Assembly (NCBI RefSeq): GCF_000384395.1
Contig: NZ_ARWE01000001.1
Coordinates: 4,128,501 to 4,192,500 of the forward strand
Reading direction: 5' to 3'
DNA: 64,000 nucleotides
DNA from: Geopsychrobacter electrodiphilus DSM 16401
GTDB taxonomy: Bacteria; Desulfobacterota; Desulfuromonadia; Desulfuromonadales; Geopsychrobacteraceae
Every line of letters begins with the position of its first letter. Position 1 is the first letter of the stretch. The notes beneath the pieces were generated by a model. It saw only the letters and a list, made by a program, of their open reading frames with translations. It was not told the origin of the DNA and searched no databases. The position numbers were made by a program, and so were the translations under genes. Below are positions 8,807 through 17,959 of this stretch, one piece after another.

Positions 8807-9262
8807 TTAGGTCAACTTTTGCCTGGAGAAGAGTCTGAGAAAAAAGGCTGTTCCGACTCCCCAGGCACCGTTTATCAGAAACGCTGTAGCCAGTAGCGGA
8901 AACCCCCATCCTCCACCCATGGGCCGTCCCTTGAGAGGCAGCACTATCACTAACGCCACCAGCGAGGGGAGCAGTGCGCCGAACAGAAACGCCGTGATCC
9001 AATACCCGCTTCGGGACGGAAACTTGCGCTCGGCAAAAGCAAACAGAATCCCCCAGATTCCACCCCAAAAAGACAGAGAAAAGACCGCCGGCACCCCGAA
9101 CGGAGGTACCGCTTTGAGGGGAAAGGGGGCGAAGGGTGCCAGACCTGCATGCCACAAGATCCAGAGTGTTAACTGGTGAAAGATCAGGGTGGCCAGAAAA
9201 CCTGCGAAGAAAGCGGAAACTATCCTTGGCATAAGCGCGACGTTATTTTTGTTATCAGTCAT
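8807..9262 (-). CDS. Small integral membrane protein, unknown function
   Basis: 151 residues from the ATG at 9262, which has CGGAGAGG upstream; a longer in-frame start at 9340 has none. Four hydrophobic segments are visible (around IVSAFFAGFLATLIF, AVFSLSFWGGIWGILF, WITAFLFGALLPSLVALVIVL and LLATAFLINGAWGVGTAFFL). No enzymatic motif is seen. The arrangement resembles small conserved inner-membrane proteins of proteobacteria. It is alone on its strand, 547 bases from sodX. Confidence 0.65.
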   Translation of the reverse strand: MTDNKNNVALMPRIVSAFFAGFLATLIFHQLTLWILWHAGLAPFAPFPLKAVPPFGVPAVFSLSFWGGIWGILFAFAERKFPSRSGYWITAFLFGALLPSLVALVIVLPLKGRPMGGGWGFPLLATAFLINGAWGVGTAFFLRLFSRQKLT

Positions 9263-9879
9263 GATGACACCTCTCCGTAAGACTTTGGACTCCATGTGAT
9301 GCGACCCTATGTGTGGACTATACATGACCATGGTGGTCATGATTTATGATATCACAGGAATTAATCGTGTTCATCAAATCCTTCAACGATAAATCTCTCG
9401 ATCCGTCGGTGTCTTCAATCTGGAACCCAAAGGCTGGCCTCGTTGGAGATTCCTTTCAATCAAAACAGACCCATGCCGCCAGGCGCTCGGGGGCTCTTTC
9501 GTTTGTCCTGAGAGGCATGATTTTTACGGGTAAATAGCAGGCAGGGCGCAACGCATATGGTGTATATTCATTTGATGGCGACAAAGAAATCGGTGGGGGA
9601 ACAGGGATGCTTATTATCACCCAGGCTCGCCACCAATTTTTAAGCAAAAATAACCAGGGATTATCGATCAAACCCATCCATCTGTTATTAGATGGAACCC
9701 AGTCACCTATAATTGTTCAGGAATTTTCGGCGGTTGTGGTTGATCGGTTGTGGATGATACGGTCTAGTTGATGTAAGACCCTATTGCGGAAATTTTTTTA
9801 AGACCGTCCAGCTCTGTTGGCTTCAGGTTGGGCTGCTGAATATCCTAAATCTCGTGACTTGTTGGAAGCGAAGATCCAG
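9263..9879. other. Gene-poor interval with one strong inverted repeat
   Basis: 617 bases without a credible gene. An inverted repeat CATGACCA-TGG-TGGTCATG (9323-9341) lies 61 bases upstream of the membrane-protein start and may be its operator. The remainder is low-complexity intergenic sequence with no conserved motif I recognise. Confidence 0.5.
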
Positions 9880-12264
9880 TCAAATTGACGGTACAGAACG
9901 CCCAGCCTCAGCCAATACTCTTTTGACCACAGTGAAGAGTTGTTCAGCCTCCAAAGGTTTCATACAGAATTCACGCACACCCATGCCCTTAGCGACTTCT
10001 TCGGTAGTCGTGGCACTGTATCCGCTACAGAGAATAACGGGGATATCGGGCCTGATTTTTAGCAGTTCTCGGGTTAGTTCTAGTCCTGTCATTTCCGGCA
10101 TCGCTTGGTCGGTGATGACCAGATCGAACTGGTCAGGGTTGTCCTTAAAAATTTCAAGAGCTTTAATGCTGCTGCTTGTGGTCATAGTTTGATATCCCTG
10201 ACTTTCCAACAGTTCTTTGCTCAACGATGCAATTTGCGCTTCATCATCAACAAATAGAATCCTCCCTGTACCGTGCGGTAAAGGTTCTGTTGTCTCTGCG
10301 TCCGCCACTGAGACGGCCTCCTTGACTGTGCGAAAATAGAGGTGAAAGGTTGTTCCTTGCCCGAGGGTACTGTCGACAATGATAAAACCTCCAAACTGCT
10401 CAACGATACCGTGGACCACCGACAGGCCCATACCGGTCCCTTTACCCACCCCCTTGGTCGTAAAGAATGGGTCAAAGATCTTAGCTAAAGTCGCGGCGTC
10501 CATTCCGCTACCGCAATCATTGATCGAGAGCCTGGCATAGTGGCCTGCCTGCTGGGCGGGGGTATCAGGTATCTCATGGTCGTCAAGCTCTACTTCTTCT
10601 AGGCCGGCTCTTAATCGCCCGTTCCCCCCCATGGCATGCACAGCATTACTACACAGGTTGATAACAACCTGCTGCAATTGCGTCATATTGGCGTTGATGA
10701 AAATTGCGGGACAAGCAACAGGGCTTATGATCTCAATCGTGGAAGGAATCGTCGAGCGTAATAAGCCGATCGATTCGGTAACCGCAACTGTGAGGTTGGT
10801 CGGTACGATGATGTTATCTTCCTGACGACTGAAGGTCAGAATTTGTTTCACGAGTTCTGCTGCCCGTGTTGTGGCAATTTCTATATGCTCAAGGTTCTTC
10901 TCTGATGACTTTCCGGTTTTTTTCTTAAGTTGAATAATATCCAGATTCCCACGGATAATCGCCAATAGATTGTTGAAGTCGTGAGCAATACCACCTGCCA
11001 GTGTGCCGATGACTTCCATCTTATGTGTCTGGCGCAGTTGTTTTGCATGCACTTCCCTCTCTTCCTCGGCTTGTTTGATCTTGGTTATATCTCGGAATGA
11101 AACCAGCACACGACATAAGCTCTCATCACAGTCGGGCTGTATGACCACGGATAAGTCCAATATCAGTTTCTCACCTTGAGCATTTAAATAGGGGGCCTCG
11201 GCCTGGAAACGCTTCTGGCCAGCGATCAAAGCCAACAGTTCCTCCTTGAACACTTGCATGGAGGCCGGCGTGAAATAGCTGGGGAAGTTCTGGGTGATTT
11301 GCTCGACACTCTCGACGCCGAACAGTTCCAAACTGCGCTGATTAATTGCCAATATCTGGACCTGTCCCGCCAGCGCGGCGACCTCTTCCGGTTTTTGCTC
11401 AAAGTAGGCCCGCAAGTCACTGATCCCTGAACTGCGCAACGCATTAATCCGGGATTTGACAATAGAAAGATCCTCCTCCCAGATAGCCACCGGCGATTCA
11501 TCAAACAAGGACTTATAGCGCGCTTCGCTCTGTCTTAAAGAGGAGTCGACATCTGCAAGAGAATCGAGCATAAGATTGAAATCCCGCCCCAGTTGTGCGG
11601 CTTCATCGGAGCCCGTGACGTCGCAGCGGGCGGTCCGGTTGCCTGACTGCACCGCAGAGGTTGTCGCCTGGACGACGTAAAGACGCCGGGTAAGGCGTAA
11701 GCCCATGCGCCAGGCGATAAAGGCCCCGACCAGAATTGCGACGAACGCATAGAAGGTTCCGTTCAGGATAATTGCGGCCAGTTGCTTCAGGCTTGTTTTA
11801 TTGCCCAGGCCGACGCGCACCCAGCCCACATGTTGACCAGCCAGCATGGCGGGGGCGGCGATATCGACAAGGTCGGGTGTGTCGCTGATAATCTTTTGCC
11901 GCGGTGATTGAGGCAGATCGAGCAAAAACTCGCCCTTCCTGGCTTTGTCCGTATGCGCAAAAATCTGACCGTCCCTGCCGGTCAGAATCGCAAATTTGAG
12001 ATCAGGATTGCGGCGTTGGGTTTCAACCAACTCTTGCAGCCCTGCGGTGTCGTATGCCTCCAGCCACGAAGCCGCCGAGGTGGACAGGGTCAGTGCGATC
12101 CCCTTGGCCTCCCGTTGCCGCTGTTCGTGCAGCAGGGTGCGTTGCCGCAGCGACAGATCAAGAATAAACAGGGTCATCATGACTGCGTGAACCAGAGCCA
12201 CACTCAGGATCAGCTGCCCTCGCAGGGTGCCGAAAAAAAAGTTGCGTAACTTGCTGAGATTCAC
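9880..12264 (-). CDS. Membrane hybrid histidine kinase (HAMP-PAS-HisKA-HATPase-REC)
   Basis: 794 residues. Two membrane segments (about 15-38 and 167-190) flank a periplasmic sensor; HAMP follows, then a PAS region (about 250-400), a HisKA box with the phospho-accepting His in GGIAHDFNNLL, HATPase motifs (NLCSNAVHAM, GTGMGLSVVHGI) and a C-terminal receiver with its Asp in LVITDQAMPEMTG. The start codon is GTG, overlapping the upstream lipoprotein gene by 4 bases (GTGA), so the two are translationally coupled. No separate response regulator is nearby; the signal may leave through a distant phosphotransfer protein. Confidence 0.9.
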   Translation of the reverse strand: MNLSKLRNFFFGTLRGQLILSVALVHAVMMTLFILDLSLRQRTLLHEQRQREAKGIALTLSTSAASWLEAYDTAGLQELVETQRRNPDLKFAILTGRDGQIFAHTDKARKGEFLLDLPQSPRQKIISDTPDLVDIAAPAMLAGQHVGWVRVGLGNKTSLKQLAAIILNGTFYAFVAILVGAFIAWRMGLRLTRRLYVVQATTSAVQSGNRTARCDVTGSDEAAQLGRDFNLMLDSLADVDSSLRQSEARYKSLFDESPVAIWEEDLSIVKSRINALRSSGISDLRAYFEQKPEEVAALAGQVQILAINQRSLELFGVESVEQITQNFPSYFTPASMQVFKEELLALIAGQKRFQAEAPYLNAQGEKLILDLSVVIQPDCDESLCRVLVSFRDITKIKQAEEEREVHAKQLRQTHKMEVIGTLAGGIAHDFNNLLAIIRGNLDIIQLKKKTGKSSEKNLEHIEIATTRAAELVKQILTFSRQEDNIIVPTNLTVAVTESIGLLRSTIPSTIEIISPVACPAIFINANMTQLQQVVINLCSNAVHAMGGNGRLRAGLEEVELDDHEIPDTPAQQAGHYARLSINDCGSGMDAATLAKIFDPFFTTKGVGKGTGMGLSVVHGIVEQFGGFIIVDSTLGQGTTFHLYFRTVKEAVSVADAETTEPLPHGTGRILFVDDEAQIASLSKELLESQGYQTMTTSSSIKALEIFKDNPDQFDLVITDQAMPEMTGLELTRELLKIRPDIPVILCSGYSATTTEEVAKGMGVREFCMKPLEAEQLFTVVKRVLAEAGRSVPSI

Positions 12265-13172
12265 GGCGTCTCCACCTTGCGTACGTTCCGCTCAAAGCGC
12301 GCAATGAAAGGGCGCACTACGTCATAATCCTGATCCACCGCTGGCGTAAACAGAGCGGTCTCCATGCCAGAGAGGATCGCTCGACCCTCTTCTGTCTCAT
12401 TGAGTCTGATCAGCATTGTTTGTACCTGCGCTTGAATGGCAGCGGGGATATCGTCACGGACCATAACGGAATTGTTGATCAACGGTCCGGTTTCCCACGC
12501 AACTTTTAAGGCGGCGGCTTCTACGGGGTGAGACTTCTGATAAGCTCGCCATGGTGGTGGCCAAGTCACGCCAGCGACCGACTTTTTTAGGTAAACATTA
12601 TCGATGGCGGATTCCTGGGAACCAACATAGGTGTTAGTGATCTCCCGGTTGATATCGATGCCATGCTCGTAAAGAAAATATTGCGGCATGATGCAGGCGG
12701 CCAGAGCCGTGGGTGAGGGATAGCTGACGGTCTGACCCTTTAGATCGGCCGGCCGGGTGATCCCGCTGTCCTTGCGGATGATGAAAACCCCCTTGAAGTC
12801 CAGGGGGTCTCCGGCCATCGCGATAACGCGGTAGCCAGATTGAATGGCCTGCAGGGACTGCCAGGGGTTCGGCAGCAGAAACGCCGGCTCGCGCGCCTGA
12901 TACTTTTTTTCGAAATCAGCGTAGTTTCGCGAAGCCTCAAGTTTCAGCTGCCCTCCCTTTAAATTCGCATTTAGATAATCGATAAGAGGTTGGTAGGACT
13001 CTATGAGTTTGGCAGGATTATGTAGGGGATGAACGGCGAAACGATAAACGGAAATCTCTGTGGACACGGGATTTGAGCCATATTGGGGACCAGTATTTTG
13101 CGGGTCAGATTCGCAGCCAAGTAGTGACAAGAAAAGAAGCAGTGCCGCGACCAGAACCACATGTCTTTGCAT
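12261..13172 (-). CDS. PhnD-like periplasmic binding lipoprotein
   Basis: 303 residues with a lipoprotein signal (residues 1-19, lipobox LLGC). The mature part is the phosphate/phosphonate-type periplasmic binding fold (SYQPLIDYLNANL near residue 60; GITRPADLKGQTVSYPSP; a tail ending AVDQDYDVVRPFIARF). No permease or ATPase gene accompanies it. Because it overlaps the histidine kinase gene, it is more likely a ligand-sensing partner of that kinase than a transporter component. GGGAG precedes the ATG. Confidence 0.85.
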   Translation of the reverse strand: MQRHVVLVAALLLFLSLLGCESDPQNTGPQYGSNPVSTEISVYRFAVHPLHNPAKLIESYQPLIDYLNANLKGGQLKLEASRNYADFEKKYQAREPAFLLPNPWQSLQAIQSGYRVIAMAGDPLDFKGVFIIRKDSGITRPADLKGQTVSYPSPTALAACIMPQYFLYEHGIDINREITNTYVGSQESAIDNVYLKKSVAGVTWPPPWRAYQKSHPVEAAALKVAWETGPLINNSVMVRDDIPAAIQAQVQTMLIRLNETEEGRAILSGMETALFTPAVDQDYDVVRPFIARFERNVRKVETP

Positions 13173-13781
13173 GCTGATCTCCCTGGAGAGTAAAATGGTG
13201 CCGGCGCTCTTGGTTGATTATTCCAACTTTAAAAAATAAAGCTCCCACATAACTTAAGGTTAACAGTTAATCACAATTTATCGTTAAGACATTGTAGATT
13301 GGAGAAGAAAATTTTCTAAGTCAAATATGAAGACACGACATTCTCTGATGAACATGAGAGCCGAGATTTTGAACGGAGCGGATATGTCGAATATGTTGTG
13401 CTACTCAAAATGCGGGCATCGCGTCGGGCAATATCTGTAAAATTCCAAAGACCCTGCAAACCGAAACTCTCATCAGCAATCTGATATTGGGTGGATGGGC
13501 TTCGGCAAGAAAACCTGGTTGGTTTTGACTGACAACAGGTGGACGGGTTTGCTCAAGAACCCCTGGATGGTATTCATCAGAATAAGCAACAGGTACCCAT
13601 GAGAGTCCCCCCTTTCAGGAGGGTTCTACATGCAAAGATCAGCACCTGCCGGCTGGAACCTTGAAGGTCGAGAGGGAACAGATCAAGTCATCCGCTTGGC
13701 TCAAAATTAAGCCGGCGGTCCCAAATCAGACAGCTGAAATTTATCGTAGCAATGGCAGGCCAGGTCGCGGGGTTAAGCGTC
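13173..13781. other. 609-base interval without a recognisable gene
   Basis: The first 150 bases are AT-rich and would hold the promoter of the leftward lipoprotein-kinase pair. The rest (13330-13760) has only short open frames without ribosome sites or recognisable protein motifs. It may be decayed sequence; no repeat ends or transposase remnants were recognised with confidence. Confidence 0.4.
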
Positions 13782-14117
13782 TCAGCAGATTAAATCGGTT
13801 TTTGCCGCCATGATAAAGTCATTGTCATGCAGCCCGGCTATTTTGTGCGTCCACCAGGAGACTTTAACTTTTCCCCATTCTGTCAGGATGGCCGGATGAT
13901 GCTTTTCCTGTTCGGCGATGGCTCCGACCTTGTTGGTAAATTCGAGAGCTTGCTTGAAGTTTTTGAATTTATAGGTTTTTTCCAAATGATTGATGCCTTC
14001 AACGCCGAATATTTGCCAGCCTGGAAGCTGGGACATGTAGGTCGCGATATCTTCCCGAGTCGCCAACGGGGCACCCTCTCTGCACGCCTGGCAGATCTTG
14101 TCAGCTAACAATGTCAT
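13782..14117 (-). CDS. phhB: 4a-hydroxytetrahydrobiopterin dehydratase (PCD/DCoH family)
   Basis: 111 residues, normal length. It contains the family signature EKHHPAILTEWGKVKVSWWT followed by HKIAGLHDND, with the catalytic histidines. The classic role is dehydrating pterin-4a-carbinolamine made by aromatic amino acid hydroxylases. No hydroxylase is visible here, and the organism appears anaerobic. Members of this family in such genomes have been linked by gene context to molybdopterin metabolism, which would suit the nearby fdhD and tungstoenzyme genes. GAAGGAG precedes the ATG. Confidence 0.85.
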   Translation of the reverse strand: MTLLADKICQACREGAPLATREDIATYMSQLPGWQIFGVEGINHLEKTYKFKNFKQALEFTNKVGAIAEQEKHHPAILTEWGKVKVSWWTHKIAGLHDNDFIMAAKTDLIC

Positions 14118-14153
14118 GGGAATCTCCTTCTTCAGGATGAAAAACTCTAGGTC

Positions 14154-14324
14154 TCAGGTATCAGATAAGGATTCTCGCTCTTTAAGCAGGCGTATCTCTT
14201 CATCAATGAGAACTTCAAGGTGTGAAATCAATTCTTTAATTTCTTGTTTATTCGCTGAATCTGAAAAACCCATGCCGATCAAAATTTCGCAAAGATCTCT
14301 TAAGCGTACGATATTGTTAATCAT
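14154..14324 (-). CDS. Small hypothetical protein (56 residues)
   Basis: Short frame from ATG at 14324, with GGGGGTG upstream; an earlier in-frame start at 14339 adds five residues. The product is highly charged and predicted helical (KQEIKELISHLEVLIDEEIR), possibly a coiled coil. It lies 36 bases upstream of the pterin dehydratase on the same strand. I do not recognise it. Coding is supported by the ribosome site and amphipathic pattern only. Confidence 0.45.
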   Translation of the reverse strand: MINNIVRLRDLCEILIGMGFSDSANKQEIKELISHLEVLIDEEIRLLKERESLSDT

Positions 14325-14454
14325 ATTGCACACCCCCATATGAAAGAGCGATCAACGTTTCACCTGACCTGAAAAAATTTATTTCTTTTTACATATCAGT
14401 ATTTTAGCGGAAGACTTCCAGCGGTCAACTTTCTCATGCCCTCTGCCACGCTGA

Positions 14455-15255
14455 CTAATTCAACTGCTGAGGATGGCTGAAGATTTCGAAAGTATTGCCG
14501 CGCAGGTAGCCGACCAGGGTGATGCCGGCCTGTTCGCAGAGGTCGATGGCTTTGTCGGTGGGGGAGGTGCGTGAGGCGATCAGGCCGATTCCGAGGCGCG
14601 CGGCCTTGGCGACCATTTCAGTCGAGACCCGTCCGGAGGTGACCAGCATTCTGCCGTGAAGTTCAATTTTTTTGAACAGAGCTTCGCCGGCCAGGCGGTC
14701 AAAGGTGTTATGGCGACCGATATCTTCGGCATAGAGCAACAGGTGGTCACCGTCACCGATGGCGGCAGAATGGATACCGCCGTGGCTGCGATACTGTTCG
14801 GCCTGCTCCTGCAACTCTTTCATCAGACGGAACAGCCCCGCGCTCTTGTAGGTGTGCGGCTGTTGCCGGGAAAGATCGAGCAGATTCTGGGGAAGATTGT
14901 AGGAGATCCCGGTGCCGCAGCCGGATGTCAGGGTCGGTTGCAACTGTTGCGGCAAGTCGTTGCGGATGCGGAGTTCGGCCAGACCAAACTCGGAGCAGAT
15001 CCCCATGCTGAGGATATCGTCAAGGCTGTTGATGAACCCCTGCAGCAACAGAAATCCGGCGACCAGAAAATTGAGCTGCTGCGGGGAACAAACCAGGGTC
15101 GCCAGATCACGATCATTGATTCTGAGGCGCAGGGGAAATTCCTCGACCACTCCGCGTTCCGCCTCTTCCCTTTGTCCCTTTGCAACCCGGATAATTTTGC
15201 GCGCGGCTCGTCCTACCATGCTTCTCACTTCTCTGGCTCTCTGATTAGCGCTCAT
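14455..15255 (-). CDS. fdhD: Formate dehydrogenase accessory sulfurtransferase FdhD
   Basis: About 266 residues from ATG 15255 (an alternative is 15219). The frame stays open upstream to 15441 only because it runs through the intergenic repeat at 15264-15365, so that part is excluded. Motifs are the sulfur-carrying cysteine region TSGCGTG and the conserved AEDIGRHNTFDRLAGEAL and VTSGRVSTEMVAKA. FdhD passes sulfur from a cysteine desulfurase to the Mo/W bis-pterin cofactor of formate dehydrogenases. No formate dehydrogenase is nearby; it follows bamI on the same strand, so a role in maturing BamB or another tungstoenzyme here is possible. Confidence 0.9.
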   Translation of the reverse strand: MSANQRAREVRSMVGRAARKIIRVAKGQREEAERGVVEEFPLRLRINDRDLATLVCSPQQLNFLVAGFLLLQGFINSLDDILSMGICSEFGLAELRIRNDLPQQLQPTLTSGCGTGISYNLPQNLLDLSRQQPHTYKSAGLFRLMKELQEQAEQYRSHGGIHSAAIGDGDHLLLYAEDIGRHNTFDRLAGEALFKKIELHGRMLVTSGRVSTEMVAKAARLGIGLIASRTSPTDKAIDLCEQAGITLVGYLRGNTFEIFSHPQQLN

Positions 15256-15263
15256 ATTCTGTT

Positions 15264-15365
15264 GACCCTTCTCCCAGAGGGAGAAGGTGGCCGAAGGCCG
15301 GATGAGGGGATGGCTTTTTGAGCGATCCCCCTCACCCCGAACCTCTCCTCCTGGGAGAGGGGAAT
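15264..15365. repeat. MITE-like intergenic repeat between bamI and fdhD
   Basis: Two facing hairpins: CTTCTCCCAGAGGGAGAAG at the left and CTCTCCTCCTGGGAGAG at the right, with complementary inner parts (GGATGAGGGGAT and ATCCCCCTCA). This 'CTCTCCC-GGGAGAG' type of intergenic repeat is widespread in proteobacteria. It artificially extends the fdhD reading frame. Confidence 0.7.
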
Positions 15366-15410
15366 CGATATTTGGAGGGAAATTGATCCTAGCCCATTCT
15401 GTTTTTGATT

Positions 15411-16043
15411 TTAAGACTTGCCCGAACAGCCTCCTCCGCACGACGGGACAGTTGCATCAGGAGGCGTCAGCAACGATTCAGTTAAAACGTACGCGGCCTG
15501 CAGCGCCGAGGTGGGGCAGAGCGGAAAACATTCTTTGCAGTCCCAGCATTCCTGCATGGCGATCTCCGGTAAAAATGCGATCTCGCGTTTGGCGCCGCGG
15601 TCGAAAAAGCTGATGGCGTGCTTCTGCTTGACCTCGGCGCAGTATCTCACACATAGACCGCAGAGAATACAGAACGAAGCTTCCTGCTCAAACCGGTTGC
15701 GGTCTGCGCCATACTGTCTGGCCAATTCCTGCAGGGGTTCGGAGTCGGGAGCGTGCGAGAGCATCTGCTCCAGCAGCAGCTTGCGGATCTTGTCGAGCTT
15801 TTCAGTTTTGGTCCTGATGACCATCCCGTTTTCGACCGGATACTGACAGGCGGCGACCAGATTGGAGCGACCGTTCGCATCCGCCTCAACGGTGCAGACT
15901 CGGCAGGCCCCGTAGGGTGCCAGTTGTGCATGATCGCAAACGGTGGGAATCGTGATCCCCAGGCTGCGCGCCGCCACCAGAACGGTCGTCCCTTCTTCGG
16001 CAGTTATCTGTTTTCCATCGATCTGCAGGCTGATTTTATTCAT
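15411..16043 (-). CDS. bamI: BamI: 2Fe-2S/4Fe-4S subunit of class II benzoyl-CoA reductase (NuoG N-terminus-like)
   Basis: 210 residues. An N-terminal plant-type 2Fe-2S domain (CDHAQLAPYGACRVC and ACQYP) is followed by a NuoG-like helical region and cluster motifs CILCGLCVRYC and CWDCKECFPLCP. It corresponds to the N-terminal part of complex I NuoG or the NADH-hydrogenase small module, without the large catalytic domain. Its ATG overlaps the bamH stop (TAATG). With BamG and BamH it forms the pyridine-nucleotide/ferredoxin electron module of the Bam complex. The tail (CGGGCSG) is cysteine/glycine-rich. Confidence 0.88.
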   Translation of the reverse strand: MNKISLQIDGKQITAEEGTTVLVAARSLGITIPTVCDHAQLAPYGACRVCTVEADANGRSNLVAACQYPVENGMVIRTKTEKLDKIRKLLLEQMLSHAPDSEPLQELARQYGADRNRFEQEASFCILCGLCVRYCAEVKQKHAISFFDRGAKREIAFLPEIAMQECWDCKECFPLCPTSALQAAYVLTESLLTPPDATVPSCGGGCSGKS

Positions 16044-17950
16044 TATATGGCCCTTGCTTCTTCAGGAATGGCATCTGGGACGGGGACCCCGGAAATCTTG
16101 CTCACTGCGCCGAAGACCGCCGGGCAGGCTTCAAGGCAGCCGCCGCACTTGGTGCACTTCTCTTGCAGGATGACGTGAATCCGCTTTTTACCCCCTTCGA
16201 TCGCTTCGGCCGGGCATTTCCGGAAACAGGCTCCGCAGCCCTTGCACTTCTCCGGTGCGATATGAAAGGCAATCAACGCCTTGCACGAGAGGGATGGATA
16301 GCGCTTCTCGTTAATATGCGCCTCATACTCTTCGCGGAAATGGTTCAGGGTACTCAAGACCGGGTTGGGTGCGGTCTTCCCTAAGGCGCACATGGAAGAA
16401 CCCTTTGTCGTCTCGGCCAACTCCAGCAATAGTTCGAGATCTCCTGGGCGGCCCAACCCTTTGGTCATATTGGTCAGGATCTTCAGCATCTGCCGGATCC
16501 CTTCGCGGCAGGGTGTACATTTGCCGCAGGACTCGTCACTCAAAAAGGCCAGGAAGTAGCGGGCGATATCGACCAGGCAGGTATCCTCATCCATGACGAT
16601 CATCCCGCCGGAACCCATCATCGCGCCCGCCTTGCTCAGTTCGTCAAAGTCGACCTTGATATCCAGCAGTTTTTCCGGCAGACAACCGCCTGAGGGTCCG
16701 CCGGTCTGCACCGCCTTGAACTTTTTGCCGTCGGGCACCCCGCCGCCGATCTTGAAGATGATGTCGCGCATCGAGGCCCCCATCGGCACCTCGACCAGGC
16801 CGGTGTTATTGACCTTGCCGACCAGCGAGAAGATCTTGGTCCCCTTGCTGCTCTCCGTACCGATGGCGCTGAAGAAAGCGGCGCCCTTATTGATGATCAT
16901 CGGGATATTGGCCCAGGTTTCGACATTATTGATATTGGTTGGTTTTCCCCACAAGCCTTTGATCGCCGGGAAGGGTGGTCGTGCATTCGGTTCGCCCGCC
17001 TTCCCCTCCAGTGAGTTGAGCAATGAAGTCTCTTCACCACAGATAAAGGCACCGGCGCCGCGATGGACCTTGACCGTGAAATCGAAGCCCGAACCGAGAA
17101 TATTCTGACCGAGCAGGCCGGCTTCCTCTGCCTTTTTGATCGCGACCGTCAGGTTGGCGACCGCCAGCGGATACTCCTGCCGCACGTAGACGTAGCCTTC
17201 ATGCGCGCCGATGGCGTAGGCGCCGATCATCAAGCCCTCAAGCACAGCAAAGGGGTTGCCTTCCATCACCGAGCGGTCCATGTAGGCGCCCGGATCCCCT
17301 TCATCGCAGTTGACCACCACATACTTCTGTTCGCCGGGGGCATTGCGCGCAAAATCCCATTTGATTCCAGAGGGAAAGCCGGCACCGCCACGGCCGCGCA
17401 ACTTGGCATCCTTGACTTCACCAACGACCTGTTCGGGCGTCATCTGAAAGAGGACCTTGGCGAGGGCCTGATAACCTTCGACGGCGAGATAATCCTCCAG
17501 ACTCCTGGGGTCGATCTTGCGGTTGGAGCCGAGCACCAGGCGCTGCTGATTCTTGTAGAATGGGATATCGTCTTCGCGGGTCGCTTTTTCACCGTTGTTG
17601 GGATCGACATAGAGCAGCCGTTCGACAATCCGCTTGCCGATGATCGTCTCGCTGATGATTTCGGCGATATCCTCCGGCTGAACCCTGAGGTAGCAGATCC
17701 CCTGCGGGTAAATAACCACAATCGGGCCCTGCTCACAAAAGCCGTGGCAACCGGTGCGTCTGGAGACCACTTCGCTTGAAACCCCCTGTTTTTCGATTTC
17801 ACGCTCAAGGGCGGCGGCAACCTTGCCACTCCCGGTGGCCATACAGGCGCTGCCGGAACAGAGCGTAATACAGGGTTTATCGGGATCTCGCTGGGAGAGG
17901 ATCTCCTGGCGAAACTCTTCCAATGCGGTAACTGATGCTATCCTCGACAT
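16043..17950 (-). CDS. bamH: BamH: NuoF-like flavin/NAD subunit of class II benzoyl-CoA reductase
   Basis: 635 residues. It begins with a thioredoxin-like 2Fe-2S domain (CITLCSGSACMATG and TGCHGFCEQGP), then the FMN/NADH-binding NuoF core (GRGGAGFPSGIKW; FICGEETSLLNSLEG), the N3-type cluster motif (ESCGKCTPCREG) and two C-terminal 4Fe-4S motifs (CKGCGACFRKCP, CTKCGGCLEACP). This is the NADH-interacting flavoprotein of the proposed electron-bifurcating Bam complex. AAGGGAA precedes the ATG. All cluster ligands appear intact. Confidence 0.9.
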   Translation of the reverse strand: MSRIASVTALEEFRQEILSQRDPDKPCITLCSGSACMATGSGKVAAALEREIEKQGVSSEVVSRRTGCHGFCEQGPIVVIYPQGICYLRVQPEDIAEIISETIIGKRIVERLLYVDPNNGEKATREDDIPFYKNQQRLVLGSNRKIDPRSLEDYLAVEGYQALAKVLFQMTPEQVVGEVKDAKLRGRGGAGFPSGIKWDFARNAPGEQKYVVVNCDEGDPGAYMDRSVMEGNPFAVLEGLMIGAYAIGAHEGYVYVRQEYPLAVANLTVAIKKAEEAGLLGQNILGSGFDFTVKVHRGAGAFICGEETSLLNSLEGKAGEPNARPPFPAIKGLWGKPTNINNVETWANIPMIINKGAAFFSAIGTESSKGTKIFSLVGKVNNTGLVEVPMGASMRDIIFKIGGGVPDGKKFKAVQTGGPSGGCLPEKLLDIKVDFDELSKAGAMMGSGGMIVMDEDTCLVDIARYFLAFLSDESCGKCTPCREGIRQMLKILTNMTKGLGRPGDLELLLELAETTKGSSMCALGKTAPNPVLSTLNHFREEYEAHINEKRYPSLSCKALIAFHIAPEKCKGCGACFRKCPAEAIEGGKKRIHVILQEKCTKCGGCLEACPAVFGAVSKISGVPVPDAIPEEARAI

Positions 17951-17959
17951 AATTTTCCC

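Noticed and set aside
13330-13760. Decayed transposase in the 13.2-13.8 kb gap
   Set aside because: Short translated stretches could not be matched to any transposase motif and no terminal inverted repeats or target duplications were seen.
15256-15441. N-terminal extension of FdhD by 62 residues
   Set aside because: The extension is the translation of the CTCTCCC/GGGAGAG intergenic repeat and overlaps bamI; family similarity begins after Met at 15255.
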